From Lunularia cruciata (taxonomy: Eukaryota > Streptophyta > Marchantiopsida > Lunulariales > Lunulariaceae): 64,000 nucleotides of DNA. Where the stretch lies: positions 24,614,001 to 24,678,000 of the forward strand of contig OX419760.1 in the NCBI GenBank assembly GCA_948567375.1. The letters run 5' to 3'. Positions 1 to 12,200 of this stretch are shown here, one piece after another. Each line of letters opens with the position of its first letter. Positions within the stretch are counted from its first letter, which is position 1. The notes under the pieces are model-generated. The model ran no database searches, was not told where the DNA came from, and saw only the letters and a program-made list of their open reading frames with translations. The translations under genes and the position numbers were made by a program.

Positions 1-153
1 GTAGAAGTTGCCACTTTGGCATGCGCATTACTCAATACTTGGGAGGGTACCAAGTAGCTTCGTAGATACTTTTAGAATATTATAGGCTAATTTGGCCCAT
101 TTTCTACTTTGTTAGTCTTGACTAACTTTGTTGCTAAACTCCATATTGTTACA
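1..153 (-). repeat. 3' LTR of copy A (truncated by window edge)
   Basis: The reverse complement starts TGTAACAATATGGAG at 153, exactly as the B LTRs start, and follows a purine-rich tract (154-175 on the plus strand reads as its complement). It matches 4976-5330, the other LTR of the same copy. Only about 150 bases are inside the window. Confidence 0.88.
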
Positions 154-159
154 TATTCC

Positions 160-1480
160 CTCATTGCTAGTTGGTGATGTCCTCATTGCCATTGAAGCTT
201 CAAACTTTTCAATGACTATTTGTGCATTCTGAAGATGAGAAAGAGGCTCCCAAGTGGTATCATATAGGGGATACCCTTTCTAGAGGACTTTGTACTCTAT
301 ATATTGTCAATGGCCCTTATTGAATGTGGTGATGTGCAAGGATACGATTAACTTCATACTCTTCATGATCATTGATAGGGACAAAAGGAGGAGGAGGAGG
401 TTGGACATGAGAGGAAAAAGAAGATGGACTAGGAACAAAGGGTTTCAACTTGGAAATATAAAAGATATGATGGATGCACATATGACAAGGCAAGGCAAGT
501 CGATAAGCAACAAGAGAAATTATTTGGATGACATCAAAGGGTCCTATCAAATTAGGAGCAAGTTTATGGACTTGGCTATCAAGTGGAAGGGGTAGGTTAT
601 TGGACAAGAGCATGACCTTATCACCAACTTGAAAGGTGAGATCATGACGATGGTAGTCTACATATTTTTTGACAATTTTGAGCAAAAAGGAGGTGAGGTT
701 TGGCTTGTTAGGGAGATTGGGATATGGTGGTAAAGAAGGTAGAAAGTATGAGGAACATGAGATGGAGGAGGAGCAAGAAGAGATTCTGGAATAAGTGGAT
801 CTTGGCCAAAATTGAGGAAGAAAGTAGAGAATCCGATGCTTGCCTATTTGGAATTATTGTATGTAAACTCCACAACTGCAAGACATTCATCCCAATTGGT
901 ATGGTGAACATTGAAAAAGGCACAAAGAATATCCTCCAAGGTTCAATTTGCACGTTCAATTTATCCATCAATTTGAGGATGAGAGGCCATGGACAAAGCA
1001 AGCTTGGTGTTGAGTATCTTGAAGAGTGCTTGCTAAAATTTTAATGAATCAAGGATCACGGTCAGAGATGAGTACATGAGGCATCCCATGATGCTTGAAG
1101 ATAGTGTTGAAGTAGATTTGTGCCAATGTTGGAGCATCCACAATATCAAAGGTTGGTGCCAAATGGATATGCTTACTAAGCTTATCCACAAACACCACTT
1201 TTGCTATGTGACCTTGCTTTATCTTGGGCAAGGATGGAATGAGATCTAAGCTCACATGTTCCCATTGAGCAAATGGAATGGGGAGTGGTTGAAAGAGTCC
1301 ACTTGGTTTTTGGTTACTAGCCTTGTTATGTCGACAAGTCTCACACAATTGGACAAACTTTCAAACTTCTCATGCCATATTGGGCCACCACCATCGGCGT
1401 GGGAGGGTATCCAAGGTCTTGTCAACCAAACAATTGGTAAGTCATGGGCTTTTGGAGGTACGTAAGTTAGAGATCACCCT
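160..1480 (-). pseudogene. Integrase and chromodomain of copy A, broken
   Basis: From right to left the minus strand encodes an HHCC-type integrase zinc region (CETCRHNKASNQ near 1340), the catalytic core (LDLIPSLP, then ISDRDP), the C-terminal domain and a chromodomain remnant (NDHEEYEVNRILAHHHIQ, about 320-380). Each block is the counterpart of a block in copy B. Frameshifts separate the core (1049-1348), its end (708-1001) and the C-terminal part (317-685), so no integrase can be made from it. Confidence 0.85.
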
Positions 1481-3060
1481 TGGCTTGAACATATATTTGG
1501 CCTTCATGAAATAGAAGGCCTTCCTTGAAGGAGAAGGTGTTGTACTCCTTGTTGCATGTTGCAAGATGACCTTGTACCATCTGAAAGAAGAGATCTTGTT
1601 GTAGAGCTATCCTAAACTCAATTTGGATCTTGGAGTTGACTGAAACCATTGTAATTGTTGCTGTGATGAGAGGAAGAGACTTCAAATTATGTTATTGTGA
1701 TAGGACATCAAGGATGACATAGAACCGATCAAGTTTGTACTCAAGTTTGATGTCAAACAATTGGAGTTGCTCGTTACATTGATGATGCTGACTCTTCATG
1801 TGTTCCAAATGTAATGTATGTAAAAAGAGTTTGTGATTGGTTTGCATGATCACCTATTTTCCCAAGAGATAATTCCACCATACCTTGGTGGCATATATCA
1901 TTGCTAGTTGTTCTTAATCTCTTGTAGAGTAATTCCCTTCTATGGTGTTTAATCAGCAAGACACAAAAGCAATGAGATGTGACCATTTGGGAATTCCTAA
2001 TACAACACAACTCCAATGGAAAAGTTAGAACCATCAAAGTCAACCACATAAGGTAGTTGAGGATCATATAGTTGAAGAATGGGTCTTGAAGACACCATGT
2101 GTTTTAGCTTTTGGAATTCTTTTTCATGCTTGGTGGTCCATTGAAAGCTTGAGTTTTTCTCCAAGAGGTTGGTCAATGGTGCTACCACATGCGTATAATA
2201 GTGGATGAACCATCGGTAAAAACTTACCAATCCATTCAATATTTGCACCTCTATGGCATCCTTTGGAGTAGGCCAATCATTAAAGGCCTTGATATTCTCC
2301 TCTTCCATCTTGATCCCTTCTGATGAGACCTTGTGACCCAAGAAGCTAAATTCCTTCTGCCAAAAGACACACTTTGACTTCTTGCAATAAAGCTTCTATT
2401 AACGTTGTCAACTTAGGACTTCTTGCACATAATTTGTGTGTTTTACCTCCATCTTGCTATAGATTAAAATGTCATCCAAGAATACTATCACATACTGATC
2501 CAATAGTCTATCCAACACCCAATGCATTTGATCCATGAAGACTACTAGAGTTAGTGAGCCCAAAAGGTAGAACTTTCCATTCAAAATGCCCATACCTTGT
2601 GCAAAAGTTAATCTTTTGCACATCCTCCCTATCAATGGGGATTTGCCAATAGCCATTGCAAAGATTCAACTTCGAGAAGTATCGTGCTTGACTCAATTGA
2701 TCAAGCAAGTCATCAATTTGAGGCAAGGGATAGATATTCTTCATTTTTTGTTTATTGAGCTCACAATAATCAATACAAAAACAAAGTACTCCATCCTTCT
2801 TTGGAATAAATAGTTTTGGTGCTCCCTAAGGAGATGAACTATGTTATATGAAATCCTTCTTCAACAACTCTGTAAGTATTATTTGCAATCCTTCTAACTC
2901 CTTTAGTGAGAGCCAAAAGACTGGTCTACTCATTGGAGTACTCCTTGGCAATAACTCAATCTTGAACAGTATACCATGATTGGAGGGTAATCCCTTTGGC
3001 ATATCATCCAAAAACACATTTTCAAATTCTTGAATTATTTGATCAACCATTGGTTGATGA
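1481..3060 (-). pseudogene. Reverse transcriptase and RNase H of copy A, broken
   Basis: Minus-strand fragments carry RT motifs: YPLPQIDDLLDQLSQARYFS, then the catalytic [10 protein letters not shown] (about 2462-2500), then the thumb region with FYRWFIHYY. A degenerate RNase H follows (about 1690-2070). The fragments lie in at least three frames with internal stops. The order and wording follow copy B closely, and the family assignment rests on that. Confidence 0.85.
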
Positions 3061-4700
3061 AGCTCTTGACCCTCCTCAAATTCTCCTTGTGCAATCGGCT
3101 TGATCTACACCATGAAAATAGACTTATCTTCCTCCAAAACCTTGCTCAATAGCTGCTTCACTAACAAACTTCCCATCTAGGGACTTATCTTCCTTCAAAG
3201 CTTACTTTATGGCTGCTTTCTTGACAACTTCACATCTTGGGACTTATCTTCCTTCAAAGCTTGCTCTATGGTTGTTTTCATAACAAGCTTTCTATCTTGG
3301 GATTTATCTTCATTCAAAACTTGCTCTATGGTTGCTTTCTTGACAAACTTCTCATCTTGGGACTGGCTATTCTTAAGCATCTTACTCAAAAGTGCCAGAT
3401 AACCTAATTGGAAATTCCTACCTTTGGTGTTGTACTTGAATTTATCATTGGGTCCAATCAAATTGAACCATATGACTTTCAAGCTAAGGCAAATCTAAAA
3501 TGATATCATAGTGTAGAGGTGCCACTACAAATCTCATACACTCCTTTGCAATCTTGAATGTAATAGGATGTGAGGTGTAAAATGTAGAACCCTTTTCACC
3601 ATCCGCCATCATCAATCCACTTCCAATTATTGGCTTGATAGGAATATGTAATTCCTTTGCTAATTGCATGGACATGCAATTGTTTGAACTTCCAAAATCA
3701 ACCAAAATCATACAACCACAATCAAATATCATACCTTGCAAGTGAAGCAAACTTGCATAGGTCGAGCTTTCAATCCTATTGGAATTAATCAAGTTCCCAA
3801 TAGGCGGCTTGAAATCTCATACTTGGATTCCTTGTTTCCTTGATAACTCTACTCCACAAACTCCATTTGGGCAACTTGTTGAGGTTGCTCATTCTTGAGT
3901 AGACATTCAACAATGCGATGTCCAATTTGGCAACAATAGAAATAACCATAATTTTGTTACAATTTTTCTCTATTTGTGGTACCAAATGGTCTTTGTTGAA
4001 TGGCATCAATCCCATGGTACCAACTCCTCCACTTGTGTGTATTGTATTGATAGCTTTTGTGGAGGTTGAGATCAAGACCAAGTAGTTGCAACCAAGGAAT
4101 CAAAGCTTTTGGTCAACCGCATGGCTTTCTCCAAGTATTATGGCTCTTGCATAGTTACCTCTAATTTGGTTTGTGACTTCAAGCCACTCACAAATAAATC
4201 CAGAGCTTCACCTTCAAGTATATTTGGAATTTGCATGATATAACTTCTTATAGAGCCGATCTACTTCAACTCCGCAAACCTATCTTGTGCAACTTGTGTG
4301 GCCTTTTTAGCTTGGAATTGACCAATCATTGCACATTTGAATTCTCCAAGTCAAGATTGGTGCAAAAAATTGCCATTCAATTCCCTCCACTTGGAATTGC
4401 CACCATAGCTTTGCTACTCACATCCAATTGGTTGGAAGCCAAGAGAATTTGTTTCCATTCATCTTGAAGATTAGTAGTTTCAAAGTAACATTCATAGTAA
4501 AAAAAAATTCTCCATTGCACCTGGAAGATTCTTGCCTTCAAATACTTTAGATTTTGGAAATTGGATTCTATATGGATTCTTCTCCTCCTTGAATTGATGC
4601 TCTATCTACATCCTCTTGTTGTTGATGGTCTCATTCATCCAACAATCAAGTAAGTTTCTCAATTTGTTGTTGCATAGCAAAAAAGCCTAGGGCATGGCCG
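3061..4700 (-). pseudogene. gag and protease of copy A, broken
   Basis: The protease remnant (3484-3792, minus) has MILVDFGSSNNC where copy B has the aspartic-protease active site LVDSGSSENC, so the DSG triad is already DFG here. Just upstream (about 3900-3960) a CCHC knuckle can be read in a shifted frame, with its first Cys changed to Tyr. The rest of gag to about 4700 is recognisable only by alignment with 8090-9240. Between 3130 and 3370 is a short imperfect tandem repeat of about 60 bases that also occurs in copy B (9690-9870). Confidence 0.75.
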
Positions 4701-4962
4701 CCATAGCTCCTACTATGTCATACTACTCTCAACTTATTTAATTTATTAACACAAAGATGCAACACGTCTACCGTTCTCCATAAGTTACAACTAAAAGTAC
4801 CAAAGGTTCCTCAAACAAGATGATTGCATTCAAAATTTTTTGCCTAAAGCATGAAGTGATGAACTATGTGAAATGATGCTTGGGTAATACTAGGACACAG
4901 AAATCCTAATGGTTTGGTGAAAATAGATTTGGTGGTCTATAAATTCCTACCATCTTGTTCTT

Positions 4963-5330
4963 GCTCTGATATTAATGTAAAAGATCAAGACTGAGGAGAG
5001 AAATATGAGAATGTAAGATCACATTGAGACTCTTCTTGGAGTGCATGCCAAGTTATTGGGAAGCTTCTCAAGAAACTTCATTCTAGAAGTTGCTTACTTG
5101 GCATGCAAGGTAAGTTGGTTGGAAGCTTTTAGAAGCTATCTACTTGGGGTGGAAGTTAAGCTAGCCGAGAAACTTCCTCATAAAAGTTACCACTTGGTAT
5201 GCATGTTACCCAATACTTAGGAGGGTACCAAGTAGCTTCCTAGATACTTCTAGAATATCTAGGCTAATTTGGCCCATTTGCTACTTTGTTAGCCTTGACT
5301 AACTTTGTTGCTAAACTCCATATTGTTATA
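4963..5330 (-). repeat. 5' LTR and PBS of copy A
   Basis: The LTR spans 4976-5330. Its minus-strand end is TTTTACA, followed by ATATCAGAGC, a decayed form of the tRNA-iMet primer-binding site TGGTATCAGAGC seen intact in copy B. The start is TATAAC instead of TGTAAC. The LTR carries several GAAGCTTC and TTCTAGAAG motifs (5040-5180) like the B LTRs. Confidence 0.82.
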
Positions 5331-5496
5331 GAGACCTAGGTTAAGACCAAGAGATATACTTTCAAAGTGCAACTCTAGAGAGCTCACTTCTTTGATGTTG
5401 AGCCTTTAAGTTCTTGGCTATGGTGGATAAAGATTGGTGAACATCACATAGAGTTTCTTAGTTAGAGTGGGTGTGGCCTTTGTGAGAGTTTCAGCA
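5331..5496 (+). repeat. Family-D LTR fragment
   Basis: It matches 20437-20600, 33890-34050 and 39540-39700, including GAGAGCTCACTTCTTTGATG. It is squeezed between the 5' LTR of copy A and the sharp start of C3 RNase H sequence at about 5497, so two junctions have removed the rest. Confidence 0.75.
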
Positions 5497-5703
5497 AAAA
5501 AGAACTAGTTGTCACAAAGAGAGAAGGGTTGGTAGTGATGTTTGGTCTCAAGAAATTTAGACACTACTTGATTGGGAGAGAAAGCTACCATTGTCATGGA
5601 TCACAAGGCTTTGAAGTACATCTTCAACAAGCCTAATGTGGAAAGGAAGCTAGAAAATTGGATGATATTCTTTTCTGAGTATGATTACACCATTGAGAAT
5701 AAG
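5497..5703 (+). pseudogene. RNase H fragment of C3
   Basis: The reading frame gives KATIVMDHKALKYIFNKP, matching KATIVTDHKALKYIFNKP in C2 (48234 onward), the C-terminal part of Ty3/Gypsy RNase H. It stops at the solo LTR E insertion and resumes at 6429 with the tether sequence and integrase start. Confidence 0.82.
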
Positions 5704-6428
5704 TGTAATGTTTTGACGATAATAAGGATAGAAGAGAAAGCACAAGTTCACACTCAAACTCCGATGCTCCAAAAGAGAACCTTGGCTTTATTATATAGCA
5801 AAGTAGAGACACTCAATGGAAACATAACCCTTGGATCAAATATATGGATTGGAGACATGCCATTGATCTCCACCCTCAAATTAGATGCATGCATTGGTGA
5901 CATATTGGATCTGGTCCTATCTGGTTGGTTAAACCAATAGAATGACCAAAGAGAATCTTTAGGGAATCTTCTTGTAGAAATCTCCTAAATTGTATGGATG
6001 ATGTACCATTGGAAAGCTCTTGATGAGAAAAATAGAGGAAAGAGGCTAGACTTATTCCTCGTAAAGAACAAATGTGCACATTTTTGAGGCTTAATTCATT
6101 TGTTTAGGCCCTCAAATTGCCTCTAAAGATTTTAGGTATATTTTGGTTTATTCTCTATTAGTATAAGTACCCTTTTGGTGATACTTCTTTTTGATCTATT
6201 TAGTCCATCATGTGTAACATCTTTCCAAATGTTGCCAAACCATATTTCACTTCTAGATCATATATCTAGCTATTATTTTTAAGGTTTTCAAGTCTGTTAT
6301 GATTTTTGCTATATTAGTAGAAGTACTCTTTTGGTGATACCTCTATCTAATCTATTGTATAGCATCATTCCTGATATTACCAAGCTAAATTTCAATTGTA
6401 GAACATATGTTTAGGTATTGGTGTTACA
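5704..6428 (+). repeat. Solo LTR of an otherwise unseen family (E)
   Basis: The insert begins TGTAATG and ends GTGTTACA, giving the TG...CA and short inverted ends of an LTR. It is 725 bases long and contains no retroelement coding sequence. It interrupts the C3 reading frame exactly where C2 is continuous (host GAGGATAGGCC at about 48350). The flanks ATAAG (5699-5703) and ATAGG (6429-6433) are a 5-base target duplication with one mismatch. Confidence 0.8.
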
Positions 6429-7622
6429 ATAGGCTAGGGAAGAAACATGTAAATGCTGATTTGTTATTTAGGGCCTATGATCATGATGGAGATGAGCTAG
6501 TGGATGATTCCTTCTTGGATGAGGAGCTCATAACAATCTCAATCACTCAAGAGATTCCAATGGAGTATAAAGAGATTGTGGAACTTTTTACAAGAGGTAA
6601 CTATCAAGAAGGGATGCATGCTAAGGAGAGGAATGCCCTTGCAACAAGATCTAGACCTTACATAATGGTGGAGGATATTCTTTTTCACCAAGGAGCAGAT
6701 AGTAGCAATGGGTAAAGAAGAGTCTATCTTACTCATAAAGGAGTTTCATGAAATTTTAGTGTGTGGAGTACACTTTGTAAGAAAAGTGACTACTTTCAAG
6801 ATTCTAGAGGGAGATTACCATTGGAAGAGGATTTTCAAGGATTATCTTGATTATTGCAAAAAATTTCATGTTTGTCAAGCTTTTGCTAGAAAGTCTACTT
6901 CCACTCCACCACTTAGATCCATTCCATTGCTAGGACCTTTTGAGAAGTGGAGAATTGATTTTGTAGGTCCTCTCAATAGAACCCCAAGGAAAAATTGGTA
7001 CATTTTAATTGTTACTAATTATCTTACCAATTGGGTTGAAGCTAGACCATTGAAGGAAAGAATGAAGATGAAGTTGGAAGATTTCTTTATGAACACATTA
7101 TCACTAGGTTTGGGTGCCCTTTGCAGTTGGTTTTTGATAAAAGAGTAGAGTTTACAAGAACATTACTATAGCCATGGTATGACATTTATCTATCACACAC
7201 AAAGTAAGTATATCTTATAAGCCAATTTCCAATGGCTTGGCAAAGAGAACCAATCAAAACTTTTGCATGATGTTGGCGAAAGGTACAAAAATAGAGGGAG
7301 CTAAACATCATTGGGACAAGAGGATTCATGCAGTTATGTGGGAGTATAGGAAACCATGAAGACTTCTATTGGATATTCACCATTTCAATTGGTATATTGT
7401 ATTGAGTCTACCATACCTATTCACTTTGATCTTCATACCTTCCAAAGCATTCATAAGAGATTGAAGAAAGCACAAGGAGGTGATGCAAAGAAGTCAAGGA
7501 AGGATCAACTCATGGAATTGGAAGAGGCAAGAGCAGTTGCTATGGTTCGAGTGGAGCAAGCCCAAAAGAAACAAAAGGAGAGCTATGACAAGAGGTAAGG
7601 TAAGAAGAAGGTGGAGCTTTTT
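6429..7622 (+). pseudogene. Integrase of C3 (upstream part), broken
   Basis: Protein fragments (6407-6715, 6708-7148, 7356-7598) match the C2 integrase: zinc region CKKFHVCQAFARKS, core WRIDFVGPLNRTPR, then a decayed region and EYR...TSIGYSPFQLVYCIES. Several stops and small indels are present. The C-terminal domain is cut at 7622 by copy B and continues at 13271 (CAAAGAAGGTGATTGG). Confidence 0.85.
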
Positions 7623-7764
7623 TGTAACAATATGGAGTTTAGCGACGAAGTCAGTCAGGCTCACAAAGTAGCACATAAGACAAATTAGCCTAGAATATTC
7701 TGGAAGTATCTAGGAAGCTTCTTGGGAAGCTTCTTGGTTAGCTTAGCTTGCACCTTAAGTAAGT

Positions 7765-7930
7765 AGCTTCTAGAAAGAAGCTTCTAGAAGCTTCTAGAAG
7801 CTTCCAACTAGCTTAGCTTGCACGCCAAGTAGGCAACTTCTAGAAGGAAGCTTCTTGAGAAGCTTCCTAGTTAACTTGACTTGCACTCTAAGAAAGCGGC
7901 TTGAGGAAGCTTCTTGAGAAGCTTCTCAAG
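7765..7930 (+). promoter_or_regulatory. Heat-shock-element-like arrays in the 5' LTR of B
   Basis: From 7765 to 7805 alternating TTC and GAA triplets stand at strict five-base spacing (TTCnnGAAnnTTCnnGAAnnTTC). This is the arrangement bound by plant heat-shock transcription factors, which need about three units. Further GAAGCTTC, CTTCTAGAAG and CTTGAGAAGC clusters continue to 7926. All lie upstream of a TATA box at 7947. Heat inducibility is an inference from the motif. Confidence 0.65.
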
Positions 7931-7946
7931 GACCTTGTATGCTACC

Positions 7947-7954
7947 TATAAATA
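7947..7954 (+). promoter_or_regulatory. TATA box of the B LTR promoter
   Basis: TATAAATA in the context GCTACCTATAAATACC. The same box recurs in the 3' LTR (13159-13166) and in B2 (57617-57624), each time downstream of the GAAnnTTC arrays and roughly 105-110 bases before the LTR end, a normal place for a retroelement promoter. Confidence 0.75.
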
Positions 7955-8059
7955 CCAAAGCCAAAGCTCATGCTAGGCATTCAGAGTTTTCTCTCATTCA
8001 AGTGTCCCAATGTGAGTTTCCATTCTCCTATTTCTCTCCTCGGTTTCGGTCTTTTACAT

Positions 8060-8071
8060 TGGTATCAGAGC
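8060..8071 (+). other. Primer-binding site of copy B (tRNA-iMet type)
   Basis: TGGTATCAGAGC begins one base after the 5' LTR end and is the usual plant Ty3/Gypsy and Copia PBS, complementary to the 3' end of initiator tRNA-Met. Confidence 0.92.
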
Positions 8072-9245
8072 AGGAATGGGATGGATGGAATTTATGGACC
8101 ACCAAATCCACTTCCGCCAAACCATTGGGACTTTCATGTCCAGATATTACCAAAGCATCGTTTCACACAATTCATCACCTCATGCTTTGGGCAGGATTTT
8201 CTACATATGATCACCGTGTCAGAGGAACCCTTGATACTTCCAGTTGTAACTTATGGAGAACGGTGGATGTGTTGTATCTATGCGTTAATCAACTAGATAA
8301 ATTGAGGGTAGTGGAATAGAGTAGTAGCGATGGCGGCAATACCGGATGTTATCCTTGCAATGCAACAACAAATCAAGCATCTTACTTGATTGTTGGATGA
8401 ACGAGACCAACAACGATGAGAACAGATAGAAAGAGCGCCAATTTGAGATGGAGAAGATTGCATTCGATTCCCAAAACCCAAGGTGTTTGAAGGCAAGAAT
8501 CTTCCAAGCACAGTGGAGAATTTTGTGTTTGATTGTGAATGTTACTTTGAAGCCACCAATCTTCAAGACGAGCGGAAAAAAATTCTCTTGGCTTCTAGCC
8601 AGTTGGATGGCGTGGCAAAACTTTGGTAGCGATTCTGAGTAGAAAGAGTTGAACGACAAATTGTTACACCAATTTTGACATGGGCAGAATTCAAGGATAC
8701 AATACTTGGTCAATTTTAGACTATAAATGCCACCCAAGCTGTACGAGATAAATTGGTAGAGTTGAGGCAGATTGGCTTAGTGAGAAGCTACATCACACAA
8801 TTTCATAATATCATCATGCAAATTCCAGATATCCAAGAAGGTGAAGTTTTGGATCGATTTGTGCGAGGACTGAAGTCACAAACCAGATTGGAGGTGACCA
8901 TGTGAGAGCCACAAAACATAGAAGAAGCCATGCAATTGGTTGAGCGTTTTGATTCCTTAGTTGCGACAACTTGGTCTCGACCTCGACCTACACAAAACCT
9001 ACCAGTACTGCGAGTGGAAGAACCGATACCAATGGAGATTGATGCTATCCAACAAAGACCACTTGGCGTAGCATATAGAGAAAGATTATGACAAAATGGA
9101 GGTTGCTTTTATTGTCGCCAAGTTGGACATCGCATTGCTGAATGTCCACTTAGGAATGGGCGACCTCGACAAGTTGCCTAGATGGAGTTTGTGGAACAGA
9201 ATGATCAGGGAAAAGAAGAATCCCAGTAGGAGATTTTGAGCCGCC
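8072..9245 (+). pseudogene. gag of copy B, broken
   Basis: A capsid-nucleocapsid region follows the PBS but is split over several frames. The clearest part is the nucleocapsid knuckle CFYCRQVGHRIAEC (about 9106-9147), a perfect C-X2-C-X4-H-X4-C. Upstream, segments such as the run at 8448-8642 are shadows of the damaged capsid frame. A TAG at 9179 and others separate it from the protease. Confidence 0.8.
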
Positions 9246-9255
9246 TACTGGGAGC

Positions 9256-12200
9256 TTGATTAGTTCCAATGGGATTGAAGGCTCGACCTATGCAAGTTTG
9301 CTTCACTTGCAAGGTACAATATCTAATCAGGGTTGTAGGATTTTGGTTGATTCTGGAAGTTCAGAGAATTGCATATCTATGCAAGTAGCAAAGGAATTGG
9401 GTATTCCTATCAAGCCAGTGATTGGAAGTAGTTTGATGATGGCGGATGGTAGAAAAGGTTTTGCATTCCGCACCTCGCATCCTGTTACCTTCAAGATCGG
9501 GAAGGAGTATTTGGAGTGTATGAGGTTTGTAGTGGCACCTCTACACTATGATATCATTCTGGGTCTACCTTGGCTTGAACGTCATAAGGTTCAATTCGAT
9601 TGGACCCGATGTCAAATTCAAGTACAACACCAAGGTAGGAATTTCAGATTAGGTTGTTTGGCACCTTTGAGTAAGACACCTAAGAATAGTCAGTCCCAAG
9701 ATGGGAAGTTTGTTGAGAAGGTAGCCATAGAGCAAATCTGGAAGGGAGATGAGTCCCAAGATGGGAAGTTTGCCAAGAAAGCAACTATGGAGCAAGCTTG
9801 GAAGAGAGATGAGTCCCTAGAAGGGAAGTTTGTTACTAAAGTAGCCATAGAGCAAGCTCTGGAGGAAGATAAGTCTATATTCGCAGTATGGATCAAGCTG
9901 ATTGCACAAGAATAATCTGAGGAGGGCCAGGTGCCGCATCAAGCAACGGTTGATCGGATAGTTCAAGAGTTTGCAGATGTGTTTCTAGATGATCTGCCAA
10001 AAGGATTACCCTCTGATCGAGGAATGCCCTTCAAGATTGAGTTATTACCAAGGAGTACTCCAGTGAGTTGACCAATCTATCGGCTCTCACCAAAGGAGTT
10101 GGAGGAGTTGCAAACAACACTTACAGAGTTGTTGGAGAAGGATTTCATACGACATAGTACCTCTCCGTGGGGAGCATTGGTACTATTTGTTCCAAAGAAG
10201 GATGGAGTACTTTGTTTCTGTATTGATTACCGTGGGCTCAATAAGCAAACCGTGAAGAATGCATATCCCTTGCCTCGGATCAATGACCTGCTTGATCAAT
10301 TAAGTGGAGCATGCTACTTTTCCAAGCTAGATCTTTGTAGCGGCTATTGGCAAATTCCTATTGAAGGAGAGGACGTGCAAAAGACTGCCTTTCGCACAAG
10401 GTATGGACATTTTGAGTGGAGAGTTCTACCTTTCGGACTCACTAATGCTCCAATAGTCTTCATGGATCAGATGCATTGGGTGTTGGAGGGACTATTGGAT
10501 CAGTCCGTGGTAGTGTTCTTAGATGATATCTTAATCTATAGTAGGACAGAGGCAGAACACAAGAATCATGTGCAAGAAGTTCTAAGACAACTACGACAAT
10601 GGAAATTTTACTGCAAGAGGTCAAAGTGTGCTTTTTGGCAGAAGGAGGTTACCTTCTTGGGTCATAAGATCTCATAAGAGGAGATCAAGATGGAAGAAAA
10701 GAAGATCAAGGCCATTACTGATTGGTCTACCCCAAAGGATGCTACCAAAGTATGAGCATTCAATGGATTGGCCAATTTTTACCGACGGTTCATCCACTAT
10801 TATGCTCACGTGGTTGCACCATTGACTGACCTCTTGGGAAAGAACTCGAGCTTCCAATGGACCACCAAGCATGAAGAAGCATTCTAGAAATTAAAGCATA
10901 TGGTGTCTTCAAGACCCATTCTTCAACCATATGATCCTCAACTACCTTGTGTGGTTGATTTTGATGCTTCTAACTTTGCAATTGGAGCTGTGTTGCAACA
11001 AGAATTTTCAGATGGACTACATCCTATTGCCTTTGTGTCTCACCGACTAAATACAGCTGAAAGAAATTACTCTGCTCGAGATCGAGAACAACTTGCAATG
11101 GTATATGCCACCAAGGTATGGAGGCATTATCTCTTGGGGAAACAAGTGATCATGAGAACTGATCACAAGCCATTGTTGCAGACCTTACACCTAGAGCACA
11201 TGAAGAGTCGACATCATCAATGGGAAGAGCAACTCCAAATTTTTTGACATCAAACTTGAGTACAAACCAGGTCGGTTCCATGTCATCCCTGATGCTCTAT
11301 CACAACGACCTGATTTGAAGTCTCTTCCTCTCATTGCGGTAGCAATTACGACGGTGTCAATTGATCCCAAGATTCATAACGAGTTTCGGTTAGCTCTACA
11401 ACAAGATCCCTTCTTCCAAATGGTACATGGTCGGCTAACAACAGGTGACAAGGAGTACAACACCTTCTCCTTCAAGGAAGACCTTCTATTCCATGCGGAC
11501 CGGATTTATGTTCCAGCCAAAGGTGATCTTCGACTTGTGCGCCTTCCAGAAGCCCATGATTTACCCATCGCTGGTCACATGGGTGTGGACAAGACCTTGG
11601 GTACCCTCCAACGTCAATGGTGGTGGCCCAACATGACACGGGATGTTCAAGAATTCGTCCGATCGTGTGAGAGCTGCCAATGTAACAAGGCCAGCAACCA
11701 GAAGCCGGGTGGACTCCTTCAACCGCTTGCCATTCCATCAGCTCGTTGGGAGCATGTGAGCTTGGATCTCATCACATCCTTGCCAAAGACAAAACAAGGA
11801 CACACTGCCATCGTGGTGTTTGTGGATAAGCTTAGTAAGCAAATCCACTTGGCACAAACCTGTGATACTGTGGATGCTCCAACCTTAGCACAAATCTACT
11901 TCGACAGTGTCTTCAAGCATCATGGAATGCCACGCGTACTCATCTCCGACCGTGATCCTTGCTTTACCGGGAAGTTTTGGCAAGCACTCTTTCAGATACT
12001 CGGCACCAAGCTTGCTTTGTCCACGGCCTATCATCCTCAAATTGATGGAAAAACCGAACGTGCAAATCGTACATTGGAGGATATGTTGCGTGCCTTTGTC
12101 AATGTCCACCATACCAATTGGGATGAATGCCTTGCCGCTGCCAAATTTTCCTACAACAATTCCAAATAGGCAAGCACCGGATTCCTTCCTTTCTTTCTCA

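Larger units (their letters stand above)
1..5330 (-). mobile_element. Copy A: degenerate family-B chromovirus (Ty3/Gypsy), minus strand
   Basis: Read on the minus strand, this stretch gives PBS, gag remnant, protease, RT, RNase H, integrase, chromodomain and LTR in the order of copy B (7623-13270). Protein similarity to B is obvious throughout; for example both carry the segment TYASLLHLQG in front of the protease. Its 5' LTR lies at 4976-5330 and its 3' LTR is cut by the window start. Many stops and frameshifts break it. The right flank (from 5331) is a scrap of a family-D LTR, so A probably inserted into a D copy, but the left flank is out of view and no target duplication can be tested. 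Confidence 0.9.
7623..8058 (+). repeat. 5' LTR of copy B
   Basis: It starts TGTAACAATATGG, ends CTTTTACA and is directly followed by the PBS. Compared with the 3' LTR (12857-13270) it has two extra short pieces, including an added GAAGCTTC-type unit, but is otherwise nearly identical, which supports a fairly recent insertion. Confidence 0.94.

Noticed and set aside
7735-7935. CRISPR-like array from the repeated GAAGCTTC units
   Set aside because: Units are short, palindromic, without unique spacers, and lie in a plant LTR.
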